A stretch of DNA of 64,000 nt from Marinospirillum alkalitolerans (GCF_045055655.1 NZ_JBANFI010000003.1:248001-312000); one strand, 5' to 3'. Counted from the first letter of the stretch, positions 1 through 8,351 are shown. The notes: generated from the sequence alone by a model not told the origin. Program-made: numbers and translations.

Positions 1-1
1 G

Positions 2-691
2 CAGAATATCCGTATCGGTTCAAAGAGCCTGACCTTCTGGCCCTATCGCTTTGTTACAGATGACGATGCACATGAGATCTTACAGCTGTTTCGTGATCTG
101 ATTGCCGCTGGCAAGCACGTTGCCTTTATGGCGCACTTCAACCACTGGCAAGAAATGGAAACACCGATTTGCCGTGAAGCGATACGTCGCCTTCGTGCAA
201 CAGGGGCCGAAATTCGCACCCAAGCACCGCTTCTGAAGCATATCAATGATGATGCCCAGCAGTGGGCCAAGATGTGGAAGCGCCAAGTGCAGCTTGGCAT
301 GATTCCCTACTATATGTTTGTGGAGCGCGATACAGGAGCCCAGCACTATTTTGAGGTGCCGCTGGTGCAAGCCTGGGAGATCTATCGCGATGCCATGCAG
401 CAGGTGCCCGGTCTATGTCGTACCGCACGCGGTCCCTCCATGTCTGCCGATCCAGGTAAGGTAGAAATCCAAGGCGTGACCGAGATTCACGGTGAGAAGG
501 TGTTGGCGCTGCGTTTTATTCAAGGCAGAAAGGCCGATTGGATACAGCGTCCCTTCTTTGCCAAGTACGATGAAAGCGCGACCTGGCTCAATCATCTTGA
601 ACCGGCTTTAGGTGAGACGGCTTTCTTCTATGAAGCCGAGTTTGCGCAGATGAAACAGCACAAGCAAGCGCTGATCGCACGCGAAGCCTGA
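2..691 (+). CDS. KamA-family radical SAM protein (lysine 2,3-aminomutase-like), 3' part only
   Basis: The frame is open from base 2 to the TGA at 689-691, so the 5' part lies outside the window. About 229 residues are visible. They look like the C-terminal half of the lysine 2,3-aminomutase/KamA-like family: HFNHWQEMETP, IRTQAPLLKHIND, GMIPYYMFVERDTGAQHYFE and TARGPSMSADPGK. In this family the N-terminal part holds the CxxxCxxC iron-sulfur site, which cannot be checked here. The substrate cannot be fixed; it could be lysine, or the protein could be one of the uncharacterised KamA relatives. It converges tail to tail on the next gene with no space for a terminator. Confidence 0.85.
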   Translation, partial: QNIRIGSKSLTFWPYRFVTDDDAHEILQLFRDLIAAGKHVAFMAHFNHWQEMETPICREAIRRLRATGAEIRTQAPLLKHINDDAQQWAKMWKRQVQLGMIPYYMFVERDTGAQHYFEVPLVQAWEIYRDAMQQVPGLCRTARGPSMSADPGKVEIQGVTEIHGEKVLALRFIQGRKADWIQRPFFAKYDESATWLNHLEPALGETAFFYEAEFAQMKQHKQALIAREA

Positions 692-1369
692 TCAGAAATC
701 AAGTGGCTCAGGATCACCCAAGATCCTGGGCACGCGCTGCCAGAGATGCAGATCACCCAGAGTACGCATCCTGGCCGCCACCTCGCGCAACCAGAGGCGC
801 TTCATATCCTGCCAGTCTGGACCAGGCGCAGCGCATCCCGCCACCTCCAGCCCAAGAGATTCAGCAATATAGAGCGCACGCGGCAGATGGTAATCCTGCG
901 TGACCAGCAATGCACGCTGCAGCTGAAACACATCACGGGCACGCTTTAAGGTATCAAAGGTACTGAGCCCAGCATAATCCAGTGTTGTGCTGGTGGTGGG
1001 CACCTCCAGATCCTGCAGGGCACGCTGCATACGCAGGGGCTCGTTGTAATAAAAGGTGCGGTTATCGCCAGAAAGAAGCAGATGCTCTACGCGCTGGGCA
1101 TGATACAAGGCTGCGGCCTGCTCAACGCGACCAAAAAAATGCGGGTTAGGTGCACCCGAGCGCAAAAACTGACTGGTACCAAAGACGATCGCGACGGAAA
1201 AATCATTCGCGCACAGCTCGACCTGCTGCTCGATTTTGCTTTGCTGGCGCAGCACAAACCAGCTATTCAACACGAGCAGCAATAAAACGCAGAAGAGGGC
1301 TATCAAAGCAAGGCGCGAGAACCAACGCATCAACCAGCGCACAGGTTTTTCCTTATTTGTCATCATCAT
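692..1369 (-). CDS. SanA/YdcF-like envelope protein (DUF218)
   Basis: 225-residue protein with one N-terminal membrane segment (about residues 18-40) followed by a DUF218-type domain: an AIVFGTSQFLRSG start strand, LLLSGDN, and later LLVTQDYHLPRALYIAE. This arrangement matches SanA (vancomycin high-temperature exclusion protein) and YdcF relatives, which affect envelope permeability by an unknown mechanism. The protein is expected to be anchored in the inner membrane with the domain outside. Three consecutive ATG codons open the frame and no clear Shine-Dalgarno sequence separates them, so the exact start is uncertain by two codons. Confidence 0.8.
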   Translation of the reverse strand: MMMTNKEKPVRWLMRWFSRLALIALFCVLLLLVLNSWFVLRQQSKIEQQVELCANDFSVAIVFGTSQFLRSGAPNPHFFGRVEQAAALYHAQRVEHLLLSGDNRTFYYNEPLRMQRALQDLEVPTTSTTLDYAGLSTFDTLKRARDVFQLQRALLVTQDYHLPRALYIAESLGLEVAGCAAPGPDWQDMKRLWLREVAARMRTLGDLHLWQRVPRILGDPEPLDF

Positions 1370-1460
1370 GACACTTATCTAAACACGAAATGTCATTCAG
1401 CGCGATACGACTTCCTGCTTGTTTTCTGCTGGATTGGATTGCACTCAGAGCGCGAAAACA

Positions 1461-1478
1461 TTAGACTCACCAGTCTAA
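1461..1478. promoter_or_regulatory. perfect palindrome upstream of the MipA/OmpV gene, probable operator
   Basis: TTAGACT-CACC-AGTCTAA: two perfect 7-base arms around a 4-base centre, 29 bases before the next start codon. Its size and TAGAC/GTCTA arms resemble operators of TetR-family repressors. No regulator gene is next to it, so the factor is unknown. There is no T-run after it, so a terminator is unlikely. Confidence 0.45.
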
Positions 1479-1507
1479 ATTTGCACTCACTGAATCAAGG
1501 GTAATCT

Positions 1508-2254
1508 ATGTCTCGATACTGGCGACTCTGGCTCTGCCTGATGGTTTTTTTCTGCCTACCGGCGCAAGCCCAGTTCAGTGCTGGCATAGGGTTCAGCGCC
1601 AGCCAAAGTCCCTATCAGGGCGTCAGCAGCAATCCGAACACCATCCCTGCTTATGTCAACTACCAAGGCCAACGCCTTTATCTACGCGGCACTGAACTTG
1701 GATTCGCCCTCTGGCAACAAGGCGATCGCCAACAAGCCTTCAGCCTCAATGTGATCGCCAGTGGGCGCTTGGCTGGGTATCATGCGAGTGACTCGGCTTT
1801 TCTCACCGGCATGGCAACACGACGCTGGTCTTTAGATGGCGGGCTGGCTTTATCTGGACGCCATCAACAGCATCTTTTTTCTATTAAAGCTGTGCATGAT
1901 CTTTTGGATCACCACCAAGGCTATGAGATCAGTGGTTACTATGGTCACCTGTTGCGCCTTCATCCACGCTGGACACTGACTCCTGGGGTTCAGCTGAGTT
2001 GGCAGAATGATGATCTGGTCGATTACTATTTTGGTGTACGCTCAGAAGAGGCCAGAGACGGGCGGGCTGCATATCAAGCCGCTGGGGGGTTAGAGCCACA
2101 AGTCAGTCTGATGAGCCTGTGGCAAATCAGTGAGCGCCAGCAGCTGATCGCCATCGCGCGGGTGCGCTACCTCGCCAGCGAGGTCAGACAGAGTCCGCTG
2201 GTTGACCGACGTCATACCAGCGGCGTGTTTCTAGGCTACATTCTCAGTTTTTGA
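1508..2254 (+). CDS. MipA/OmpV-family outer-membrane protein
   Basis: 248 residues. The N-terminus is a Sec signal peptide ending near AQAQF, about residue 21. The mature part alternates short aromatic beta strands and ends in Phe (YILSF), as expected of an outer-membrane barrel. The YYFGVRSEEARDGRAAYQAA segment is typical of the MipA/OmpV family. Members have been described as scaffolds for murein enzymes (MipA) or as osmoregulated porins (OmpV); which role applies here cannot be read from the sequence. AAGGG lies 7-11 bases before the ATG. The last 11 bases overlap the 3' end of psd on the other strand. A palindrome at 1461-1478 may control it. Confidence 0.85.
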   Translation: MSRYWRLWLCLMVFFCLPAQAQFSAGIGFSASQSPYQGVSSNPNTIPAYVNYQGQRLYLRGTELGFALWQQGDRQQAFSLNVIASGRLAGYHASDSAFLTGMATRRWSLDGGLALSGRHQQHLFSIKAVHDLLDHHQGYEISGYYGHLLRLHPRWTLTPGVQLSWQNDDLVDYYFGVRSEEARDGRAAYQAAGGLEPQVSLMSLWQISERQQLIAIARVRYLASEVRQSPLVDRRHTSGVFLGYILSF

Positions 2255-3266
2255 TCGCGGAAGACGCGGTGGAAGACTCAACGGATGCTGTCTCTTGCTC
2301 ATCCTGCATGTCTTCTTGCTGCTGTTCCTGCTGCTCAGCCGAGGCGTGATCGCCTGATTCCGGCTCTGTGTGTGGCGCGGCAGCTTCAGTCGCTGGGCTG
2401 GCTGGACTCAGTGCGGCAATCTGTGCCACGCCTTCACCCATACGCACCGCACTGCCAGCGGCCAAATCATCACGCCAGGCAACAGCTTGTGGACCAAACA
2501 GCAGAATCACCGTCGAACCCAGCTTAAAGCGGCCCATCTCAGCACCGCGCTCGAGCAGGATCGGCGCTGGATCAGCAAAGTTTTTCACTGTCACACGCCG
2601 CGCTGGTGGCGCAACCTGGCCATCCCAGACAGTTTCAATACCAGCCACGATCATCGCGCCGACCAAAATCATCGCCATAGGGCCAGCCGGGGTCTCAAAA
2701 AAGCACACCAGGCGCTCGTTACGCGCAAAAAGATTCGGCACTTGATCGGCCGTGGTTTGATTCACTGAGAACAACTGCCCAGGAACGTACAAGGTTTCCA
2801 ATAGCTTGCCTTGTACTGGCATATGCACGCGATGATAGTCCTTGGGCGACAGATAAATAGTCGCAAAGCTGCCGCCAACATAAGGCTGGGCACGACTTAA
2901 ATCACCACCGAGCAATCTTTGTAGGCTATAAGTCTGCCCTTTGGCTTGCAGGATACGGCCTTCCGTAATCGGCCCCATTTCACTGATCACACCATCGGCG
3001 GGACTGAGCAGCTGAGCTGGGTCTGCTGCCAGTGGCCGCACGCCTAGCTTGAGTGCCCGAGTAAAAAAGGCATTAAAGTGGGCATAGGCTTGTGGATCTG
3101 GCTGTTCTGCCTCGCTCATATCCACTTGAAAACGCCTGATAAACAGACTGATCAGAGAGTTTTTAATCCAGCCAATACGCGTTTCTGCAAGACGACCGGT
3201 CACACGCGAGATCAGATGCTGAGGAAGAAGGTACTGCATCCACACAAAAAGTTTTTCTTTATTCAC
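2244..3266 (-). CDS. psd: phosphatidylserine decarboxylase proenzyme with C-terminal extension
   Basis: Converts phosphatidylserine to phosphatidylethanolamine at the inner membrane. The GTG start at 3264-3266 is preferred over the longer open frame because AAGGA sits just upstream and the Psd-like sequence (VNKEKLFVWMQYLLPQ) begins there. This gives 340 residues. Visible landmarks are SPADG (Asp91), PKDYHRVHMP (His145, His148) and the self-cleavage motif LGST (249-252), whose Ser becomes the pyruvoyl group. Psd is normally about 285 residues. Here the alpha chain continues for about 55 residues rich in Glu, Gln, Ser and Ala, with no recognisable fold. Its end overlaps the convergent MipA gene by 11 bases. 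Confidence 0.95.
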   Translation of the reverse strand: MNKEKLFVWMQYLLPQHLISRVTGRLAETRIGWIKNSLISLFIRRFQVDMSEAEQPDPQAYAHFNAFFTRALKLGVRPLAADPAQLLSPADGVISEMGPITEGRILQAKGQTYSLQRLLGGDLSRAQPYVGGSFATIYLSPKDYHRVHMPVQGKLLETLYVPGQLFSVNQTTADQVPNLFARNERLVCFFETPAGPMAMILVGAMIVAGIETVWDGQVAPPARRVTVKNFADPAPILLERGAEMGRFKLGSTVILLFGPQAVAWRDDLAAGSAVRMGEGVAQIAALSPASPATEAAAPHTEPESGDHASAEQQEQQQEDMQDEQETASVESSTASSAIKN

Positions 3267-3415
3267 GACATTTTCCTTCACTTGGCTGATGCCGAAGCTA
3301 ATGATCATCCCAAGAGGAAGCACGCCACTTCTTGGACTCAGGTGCATCTTACCAGTGCGCTCGCGCTGGAGACAGTCATCCACGCCATCAATCACATCCG
3401 CTTGATCCTGGTTGG

Positions 3416-3444
3416 TTAATTTCCACTGCTGCACCTGCTATGAT
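3416..3444 (+). promoter_or_regulatory. probable pgi promoter (extended -10)
   Basis: TATGAT at 3439-3444 is preceded by TGC, forming an extended -10 element. A weak -35 (TTAATT, 3416-3421) lies 17 bases upstream. It sits 33 bases before the pgi start and could drive pgi and the four packed genes after it. Confidence 0.45.
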
Positions 3445-3477
3445 CGCGTCTTTATTTGTGTAGAAAATGGTGATTGC

Positions 3478-5133
3478 ATGTCTCGCCCAAGTTGGACGCC
3501 TGAATGGAAGGCTTTAGAAGACCTTGCTCAACAGCAGGGTGCATTACATTTGAAGGATCTCTGCTTGGATCGCCAGCGTTTTGACCTATTCAGCTGGCGC
3601 AGTGGCGCACTATTTTTAGATCTCTCCAAACAAAGACTCACGCAAGAGACCCTGCCTGCGCTATTCAAGCTGGCCCGAGCGCAAAAACTGGAGCAGGCGA
3701 TTCAAGCCCTACTCAGCGGTGCGCCCATCAATACCAGCGAGCAAAGACCGGCACTGCATACCGCACTGCGCTTGCCCGCAGATGCCGAGCTTTGGGTCGA
3801 GGGTGAGAATGTTAATCTGGCGATCCAAGCCAGTTTAGAGAAGATGGCCCAGCTGGTTGAGCGGCTGCATCAAGGACAGTGGCGCGGCGTCACCGGACAC
3901 CCAATTACCGATGTGGTCAATCTGGGAGTGGGCGGCTCTGATCTTGGCCCACTGATGGTCACCCATGCCTTGGCCGAATGGCGGCCTGAAGACATCGCAC
4001 CGCTGCATCTGCATTTTGCTTCCACAATGGATGGTTCGCAGCTGGCTGAGCGGCTTCAACTCCTGAACCCAGAAACCACGCTGTTTATTATCTCATCCAA
4101 GTCTTTTAGCACCATCGATACACTCACTAATGCTGCAACGGCCAAGCACTGGCTGGTGCAGCATCTTGGACAAGAGGCTCTGGTGCTGAAGCAGCACTTT
4201 ATTGGTGTTTCCGCCAAGGCCGAAAAGATGAGCGCTTGGGGCATAGATCCCCAGCATCAGCTCACCTTCTGGGACTGGGTCGGGGGGCGCTACTCTCTCT
4301 GGTCTTGCATCGGCCTGCCTATCGCACTGCAAATCGGTATGGCTGGATTTCGTGCGCTGCTGGCAGGGGCGCATCAAATGGATCAACATCTGGCTCAAGC
4401 GCCGCTAGAAAGCAATCTTCCTGTGCTGCTGGCACTGGCCGGAATCTGGAATATCAACTTCTTGGGGATGAGTGCCCAAGCCATTCTGCCCTATGATGGT
4501 CGCTTAAAATACCTGCCAGCCTATCTGAGCCAGCTTGAAATGGAATCCAATGGCAAGAGCACAACCCAAGAAGGCGAGCTGGTCGACTATGCTACCTGTC
4601 CCATTTTATGGGGTGAGCTCGGCCCCAATGCCCAGCACGCCTTTTATCAGTTGCTGCATCAAGGCACTGAAGCCGTACAGTGTGATTTTATTGCCCCCAT
4701 CCGCCGTTATGAGCAGATACGTGATCCACAAGCACGCCATTATTTCCAAGGGCAGCATCGTTTAGCACTGGCCAACTGCCTCGCCCAATCGCGTCTATTG
4801 ATGCTCGGTGATGCGGCCGTACCCGATCAACACACCCAGCGCGATGCGCATCTGTTTTATCGTGGCAATCAACCTTCTTCCACTTTATTACTGGATGAAC
4901 TCACTCCCTCCAGCCTCGGGCAATTGCTGGCTCTCTATGAGCATAAGGTGTTTGTGCAGGCCAGCATCTGGGGCATCAACCCCTTTGATCAATGGGGCGT
5001 TGAGCTGGGCAAAAAAATTGCCCTCTCGACTGAACAAGCCCTGCTTGGCCAGACTCAAATGGCGTTTGATCCTTCGACCGAAGGCCTGCTGGCTCTATGC
5101 CTCTCTTCTGATCCACTGCAAGGAACTCACTGA
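3478..5133 (+). CDS. pgi: glucose-6-phosphate isomerase
   Basis: Interconverts glucose 6-phosphate and fructose 6-phosphate. The ATG at 3478 (MSRPSW) is chosen over the upstream in-frame ATG because the family sequence starts there and GGTGA precedes it. This gives 551 residues, normal for bacterial Pgi. Signature blocks are VNLGVGGSDLGP, SKSFSTIDTLTNA, GGRYSLWSCIGLP, LEMESNGK and GELGPNAQHAFYQLLHQGT. The stop codon shares its last base with the ATG of the next gene (TGATG at 5131-5135), so the following MotA/ZorA-like gene is probably translated by coupling. That is an unusual neighbour for a glycolytic gene. Confidence 0.97.
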   Translation: MSRPSWTPEWKALEDLAQQQGALHLKDLCLDRQRFDLFSWRSGALFLDLSKQRLTQETLPALFKLARAQKLEQAIQALLSGAPINTSEQRPALHTALRLPADAELWVEGENVNLAIQASLEKMAQLVERLHQGQWRGVTGHPITDVVNLGVGGSDLGPLMVTHALAEWRPEDIAPLHLHFASTMDGSQLAERLQLLNPETTLFIISSKSFSTIDTLTNAATAKHWLVQHLGQEALVLKQHFIGVSAKAEKMSAWGIDPQHQLTFWDWVGGRYSLWSCIGLPIALQIGMAGFRALLAGAHQMDQHLAQAPLESNLPVLLALAGIWNINFLGMSAQAILPYDGRLKYLPAYLSQLEMESNGKSTTQEGELVDYATCPILWGELGPNAQHAFYQLLHQGTEAVQCDFIAPIRRYEQIRDPQARHYFQGQHRLALANCLAQSRLLMLGDAAVPDQHTQRDAHLFYRGNQPSSTLLLDELTPSSLGQLLALYEHKVFVQASIWGINPFDQWGVELGKKIALSTEQALLGQTQMAFDPSTEGLLALCLSSDPLQGTH

Positions 5134-6428
5134 TGGCGCTGTTGACTTTTTTCTCGCCACTGACCCTGTTTTTCATCGCCCTGATTCTGGTGATGACGCT
5201 CTATTTTCATGGTCCTGTCTACTCACTCCGAACGGTCAATGCGGCTCCGTCTATCTTGACCAGCGTCGGTATTTTCGGCACCTTCTTTGGTATCGCGCTG
5301 GGATTGATGGAGTTTGATGCCCAGGATGTCGAAAGCAGTGTGCCGCAACTCATCGAGGGCCTGAAAACCGCTTTCTGGTCTTCGATTGCGGGTTTGCTCG
5401 GCGCGATGACCATCAAAATGCGCCATGTGCTGAACCATGTGCGCGGTCTGGATGGTAGCGTGCAGGTCACAGGCGCGACCATTGATGACCTCGCCACGCT
5501 GCTGGGCGATATTCGCCTGCTGCTGAAGGACTCCGGCCTCACGCGCATCGATGAACAGCTCGCCAAGAGTGATCAGCGTCTCAGCGCCAGCTTAAAAGAG
5601 CTGGTCAGCGGTATAGGGGCTTATCAGCAAAGCCTCGCCGAAGCCAATAGCCAAGCCCTAGTTCAGGCTTTAGATCATCTGTTGCAGGATTTCAATCAGC
5701 AGATCGGCACCCAATATGGCGAGAACTTCCAGCAGCTGAACCAAGCCGTTGGACAGATGCTGCAGTGGCAGGAAACCTATAAGCAAGAACTGGAGCAGCT
5801 GCTGACAGAACAGCGCGCCAATGGCCAGCTGCTGACCCATGCCACCGAGGCCTATCAAACCATGGTCGAGCACACCCAGGCCTTTAATCAGGTGGCCGAT
5901 ACCCTCGGTAGCGTGATGCAGGGCCTGCAAGAGCAATCCAGTGCACTCGGCCAGTATCTCGACTCCTTGGCGCGCTTAGTCAATAAAGCGGGCGATGGCC
6001 TGCCCAAGCTGGAAGAGCGTATTCACCTGCTCACCGATGGGCTGGCGCAGCAGCTTGGGCAACAGCATCAGCAGATGCAACGCCTGCTGGATCAATCAGG
6101 ACAGCGTGTGGCACAGAGTGTCGAACATCTCGACCATATTCTGAGTGAGCGCCTGGATCATCAGCTTGAACGCCAACACAAGTGGGTCGAACGCCAGCTG
6201 GATCGGAGCGAACAACAACTGGTACGCATGGATGCCGCGCTGGAACATGAGCTGACCCATTCACTGCAAACCTTTGGCAGCCAGATGGCCGCACTGTCAG
6301 AGAAGTTTGTCAGTGATTACCTCCCCTTGACCGATAAACTGCGCGAAGTTGTGCAGCTGGCAGAACAGATCCAGCCTCAAAAACAACGCCCCACACCGCC
6401 TTCTCAGTCCACAGCAACGGAGGCTTAA
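5133..6428 (+). CDS. MotA/TolQ/ExbB-type proton channel with long coiled-coil tail (ZorA-like)
   Basis: 431 residues. Three hydrophobic segments lie near residues 5-25, 40-60 and 78-95; the second carries SVGIFGTFFGIALGLM and the third FWSSIAGLLGA, both typical of MotA/TolQ/ExbB channels. From about residue 100 to the end the protein is hydrophilic, rich in Gln, Leu and Glu, and predicted to be one long cytoplasmic helix or coiled coil. That layout resembles ZorA of the Zorya anti-phage systems more than ExbB or MotA. The next gene supplies the matching MotB/ZorB-like partner, so together they should form an ion-driven peptidoglycan-anchored motor. What it drives is unknown. It starts inside the pgi stop codon and ends 3 bases before the partner. 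Confidence 0.8.
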   Translation: MALLTFFSPLTLFFIALILVMTLYFHGPVYSLRTVNAAPSILTSVGIFGTFFGIALGLMEFDAQDVESSVPQLIEGLKTAFWSSIAGLLGAMTIKMRHVLNHVRGLDGSVQVTGATIDDLATLLGDIRLLLKDSGLTRIDEQLAKSDQRLSASLKELVSGIGAYQQSLAEANSQALVQALDHLLQDFNQQIGTQYGENFQQLNQAVGQMLQWQETYKQELEQLLTEQRANGQLLTHATEAYQTMVEHTQAFNQVADTLGSVMQGLQEQSSALGQYLDSLARLVNKAGDGLPKLEERIHLLTDGLAQQLGQQHQQMQRLLDQSGQRVAQSVEHLDHILSERLDHQLERQHKWVERQLDRSEQQLVRMDAALEHELTHSLQTFGSQMAALSEKFVSDYLPLTDKLREVVQLAEQIQPQKQRPTPPSQSTATEA

Positions 6429-6431
6429 GGC

Positions 6432-7193
6432 ATGCTGGAGCAACAGGAAGAAGAAACCCTCGCTGGGGAAGAAGGCGCGCATTGGATTTCAGTCAGTGAT
6501 TTAATGGCTGGATTGATGATGGTCTTCTTGCTGGTCGCCGTGGTCTTTATGGTGATTGTACAAAAAGAAAGCGAGCGTATGCGTCAGGTTGCGGAGGTGT
6601 ATATTGATCTGCGCCAAGCCCTGTATGATGATCTGCTCACTGAGTTTGAGCAGGACTTGCCACGCTGGGGAGCAGAACTCACGCCGGATCTAGTCATCCG
6701 TTTTCAAGATAGCGGCCTGCTGTTCACGCTTGGTTCGGCAAGCCTCAGACCGGCTTTTGAAGAGATTTTGGCTGATTTCTTCCCGCGCTATCTGCGCGTG
6801 ATCACCCAGCCTCAATACAAGGAAGATATCGAGGAAGTGCGTATTGAGGGCCATACCTCCAGTGATTGGACCAACGCCCGCACACCCAGCGAAGCCTATA
6901 TCAACAATATGCGCCTCTCTCAAGAAAGGACGCGCTCTACGCTTGAGTTTTTGATGGCGCTGGAGGCCGTCAACCATCAGGCGGACTGGTTTAAGCGTAA
7001 TGTCACCGCCAATGGGTTGTCTTCGTCGCATCCGATTATCAACGCAGAAGGCCTAGAAGACAGCGAACTCTCGCGCCGAGTTGAGTTTCGCGTGCGCACA
7101 GATGCAGACAGCCGTATCCGCAGCCTGCTTGAGGAAACCCGCCCAGCACGATCTGTTTCAGCATCACCAGAGGCTTCCGATGCAGCTTCCTGA
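6432..7193 (+). CDS. MotB/ZorB-like OmpA-domain protein, partner of the channel
   Basis: 253 residues. A short acidic N-terminus leads into a single membrane segment, SVSDLMAGLMMVFLLVAVVF (about residues 19-38). It starts with an Asp in the position of the proton-carrying Asp of MotB, ExbD and ZorB. A periplasmic OmpA-like domain follows, with IEGHTSSDW, NNMRLSQERTRSTLEFL and SRRVEFRV. The NNxRLSxxR and RRVEFR blocks correspond to the peptidoglycan-binding part of the fold. Channel plus anchor form a stator-like unit. The last 14 bases overlap the next gene. An ordinary MotB is less likely because no flagellar gene is nearby. Confidence 0.82.
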   Translation: MLEQQEEETLAGEEGAHWISVSDLMAGLMMVFLLVAVVFMVIVQKESERMRQVAEVYIDLRQALYDDLLTEFEQDLPRWGAELTPDLVIRFQDSGLLFTLGSASLRPAFEEILADFFPRYLRVITQPQYKEDIEEVRIEGHTSSDWTNARTPSEAYINNMRLSQERTRSTLEFLMALEAVNHQADWFKRNVTANGLSSSHPIINAEGLEDSELSRRVEFRVRTDADSRIRSLLEETRPARSVSASPEASDAAS

Positions 7194-7722
7194 TTTCACG
7201 CACTTTGCGCCCTTTCAGCAGCTCAGAAAAACCATGGGCGCGCGGCGGACAGGGCACTTTGAGCTTTTTGATCCTCACAAGCATCTGACTGGGCAGGAGC
7301 GCTCACAACTCGATCAGCAAGGGCGGCGATTAAGACTGGATCAGCTGCGTGCGCTGGCCGATGGCACCTGGGCCTACAAGAATACGCGCTTGGCCGTCTA
7401 TCGTGCTGAAGACCCCCATTACCATCTTGCTCAATGTCCTCAGCTAAGCCAGTGGGGAAGGAATCAACAGGTTTGGGTGTCCACCCGGCGTACTGGCAAA
7501 CTCCCCTTGGCAGGTCAGGATCAGCCACTGAGTATTTGCCCTGATTGCTTGCAGTTTTTAGGCTATAAGGGCTTTGATCTCAAACGCAATCGCAAGATCG
7601 CCTACAGCAAAAAACTACTGAGCCTGTTCAGCCGCGAAGAATTTTATATCGTCTATCCCCTCTACCCAGTGCAGGGTATTGAGTCTTTGCCCCTCCACTC
7701 AGCGGAACCTAACCGATCATGA
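7180..7722 (+). CDS. unrecognised protein with Cys motif, third gene of the motor operon
   Basis: 180 residues from the ATG at 7180, which has AGAGG upstream and lies inside the end of the ZorB-like gene. No signal peptide or membrane segment is evident, so it is probably cytoplasmic. The C-terminal half has a striking pattern: YHLAQCPQL, then about 40 residues later ICPDCLQFLGYKGF, then FSREEFYIVYP. One Cys plus a CxxC pair with a nearby His suggests a zinc site. I recall similar C...CxxCL..L.YKG patterns in uncharacterised bacterial proteins but cannot name the family. No nuclease motif is certain. The ATGA overlap with the next gene suggests a shared product or stoichiometry. Confidence 0.7.
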   Translation: MQLPDFTHFAPFQQLRKTMGARRTGHFELFDPHKHLTGQERSQLDQQGRRLRLDQLRALADGTWAYKNTRLAVYRAEDPHYHLAQCPQLSQWGRNQQVWVSTRRTGKLPLAGQDQPLSICPDCLQFLGYKGFDLKRNRKIAYSKKLLSLFSREEFYIVYPLYPVQGIESLPLHSAEPNRS

Positions 7723-8267
7723 AGCAGCCTGCCCCATTCAGATTAGAAAAGCTCGATCCTGAAACCTACCGCCATAAAACCCGCACCAGCAGTTTGATCT
7801 TAATTCTGATCTTTGCCAGTCTCGCAATGGGGTGTGCAACGCTTTTTGTCGCTTGGTGGGGACAACCCGGCAGTAATTTTCGTCTGAACCTGCTCGGGGT
7901 GTTGAGCGGCCTCGGGCTCACGCTCCTGTTAGTGAAGCTGTATCTCGCGCGCCAGCCTTTTATGCGTGAGGCGGTCTACTCATGGCGGCTCAAACGCCAG
8001 CTGATGCGCATCACCAATGTCATGCACAAGATCAAGCCGTTAGTTGAAGCCGAGCAGATTGCCGCACTCTCTGCGCTCTGTTTTTATCATCGCGCTTTAG
8101 AGCAGATGCACTATTTAGAAGGGAATGATGTGGGTGCTTTAGAGCTTAAGGTCGAGAAGCAGCAGCTGATTGAAAAGATGCAGGCGCTGGGCCTAGAAAC
8201 AGAAATCACCACCTTCGATCCTCAATGGCTTGATCAGATCAACGCCCACGCCAAGCAACAATCCTGA
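7719..8267 (+). CDS. DUF3087-type membrane protein, last gene of the motor operon
   Basis: 182 residues beginning in an ATGA overlap with the preceding stop. Two adjacent transmembrane helices (about residues 27-48 and 55-75) are followed by a cytoplasmic, mostly helical domain with LMRITNVMHKIKPLVE and FYHRALEQMHYLEGNDV. This matches the uncharacterised DUF3087 family. Function is unknown. It is tightly packed with the channel, OmpA and Cys-motif genes, which suggests an accessory role in the same complex. Confidence 0.7.
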   Translation: MKQPAPFRLEKLDPETYRHKTRTSSLILILIFASLAMGCATLFVAWWGQPGSNFRLNLLGVLSGLGLTLLLVKLYLARQPFMREAVYSWRLKRQLMRITNVMHKIKPLVEAEQIAALSALCFYHRALEQMHYLEGNDVGALELKVEKQQLIEKMQALGLETEITTFDPQWLDQINAHAKQQS

Positions 8268-8290
8268 CCAGAGCGCATTCAGCATCTCAA

Positions 8291-8321
8291 CCTAAAAAAA
8301 AGAGCCCATCTAGGGCTCTTT
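8291..8321 (-). terminator. rho-independent terminator, mainly for the minus strand
   Basis: AAAGAGCCC (8299-8307), loop ATCTA, GGGCTCTTT (8313-8321). On the minus strand the stem is followed by a run of eight T, so it ends the transcript of the gene at 8352-8669. On the plus strand only three T follow, a weaker stop for the motor operon. Confidence 0.8.
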
Positions 8322-8351
8322 GATGACCAGCGTGCAAGGCACGTGGCCGTG

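Noticed and set aside
3267..3434. N-terminal extension of psd to the ATG at 3434
   Set aside because: The extra 56 residues have no family match, lack a ribosome site and would overlap the pgi promoter; GTG at 3266 fits better.
5133..8267. Calling the motor operon a Zorya defence system outright
   Set aside because: No recognisable ZorC, ZorD, ZorE, ZorF or ZorG and no defence genes around; coupling to pgi suggests a resident function. Kept as a hypothesis only.
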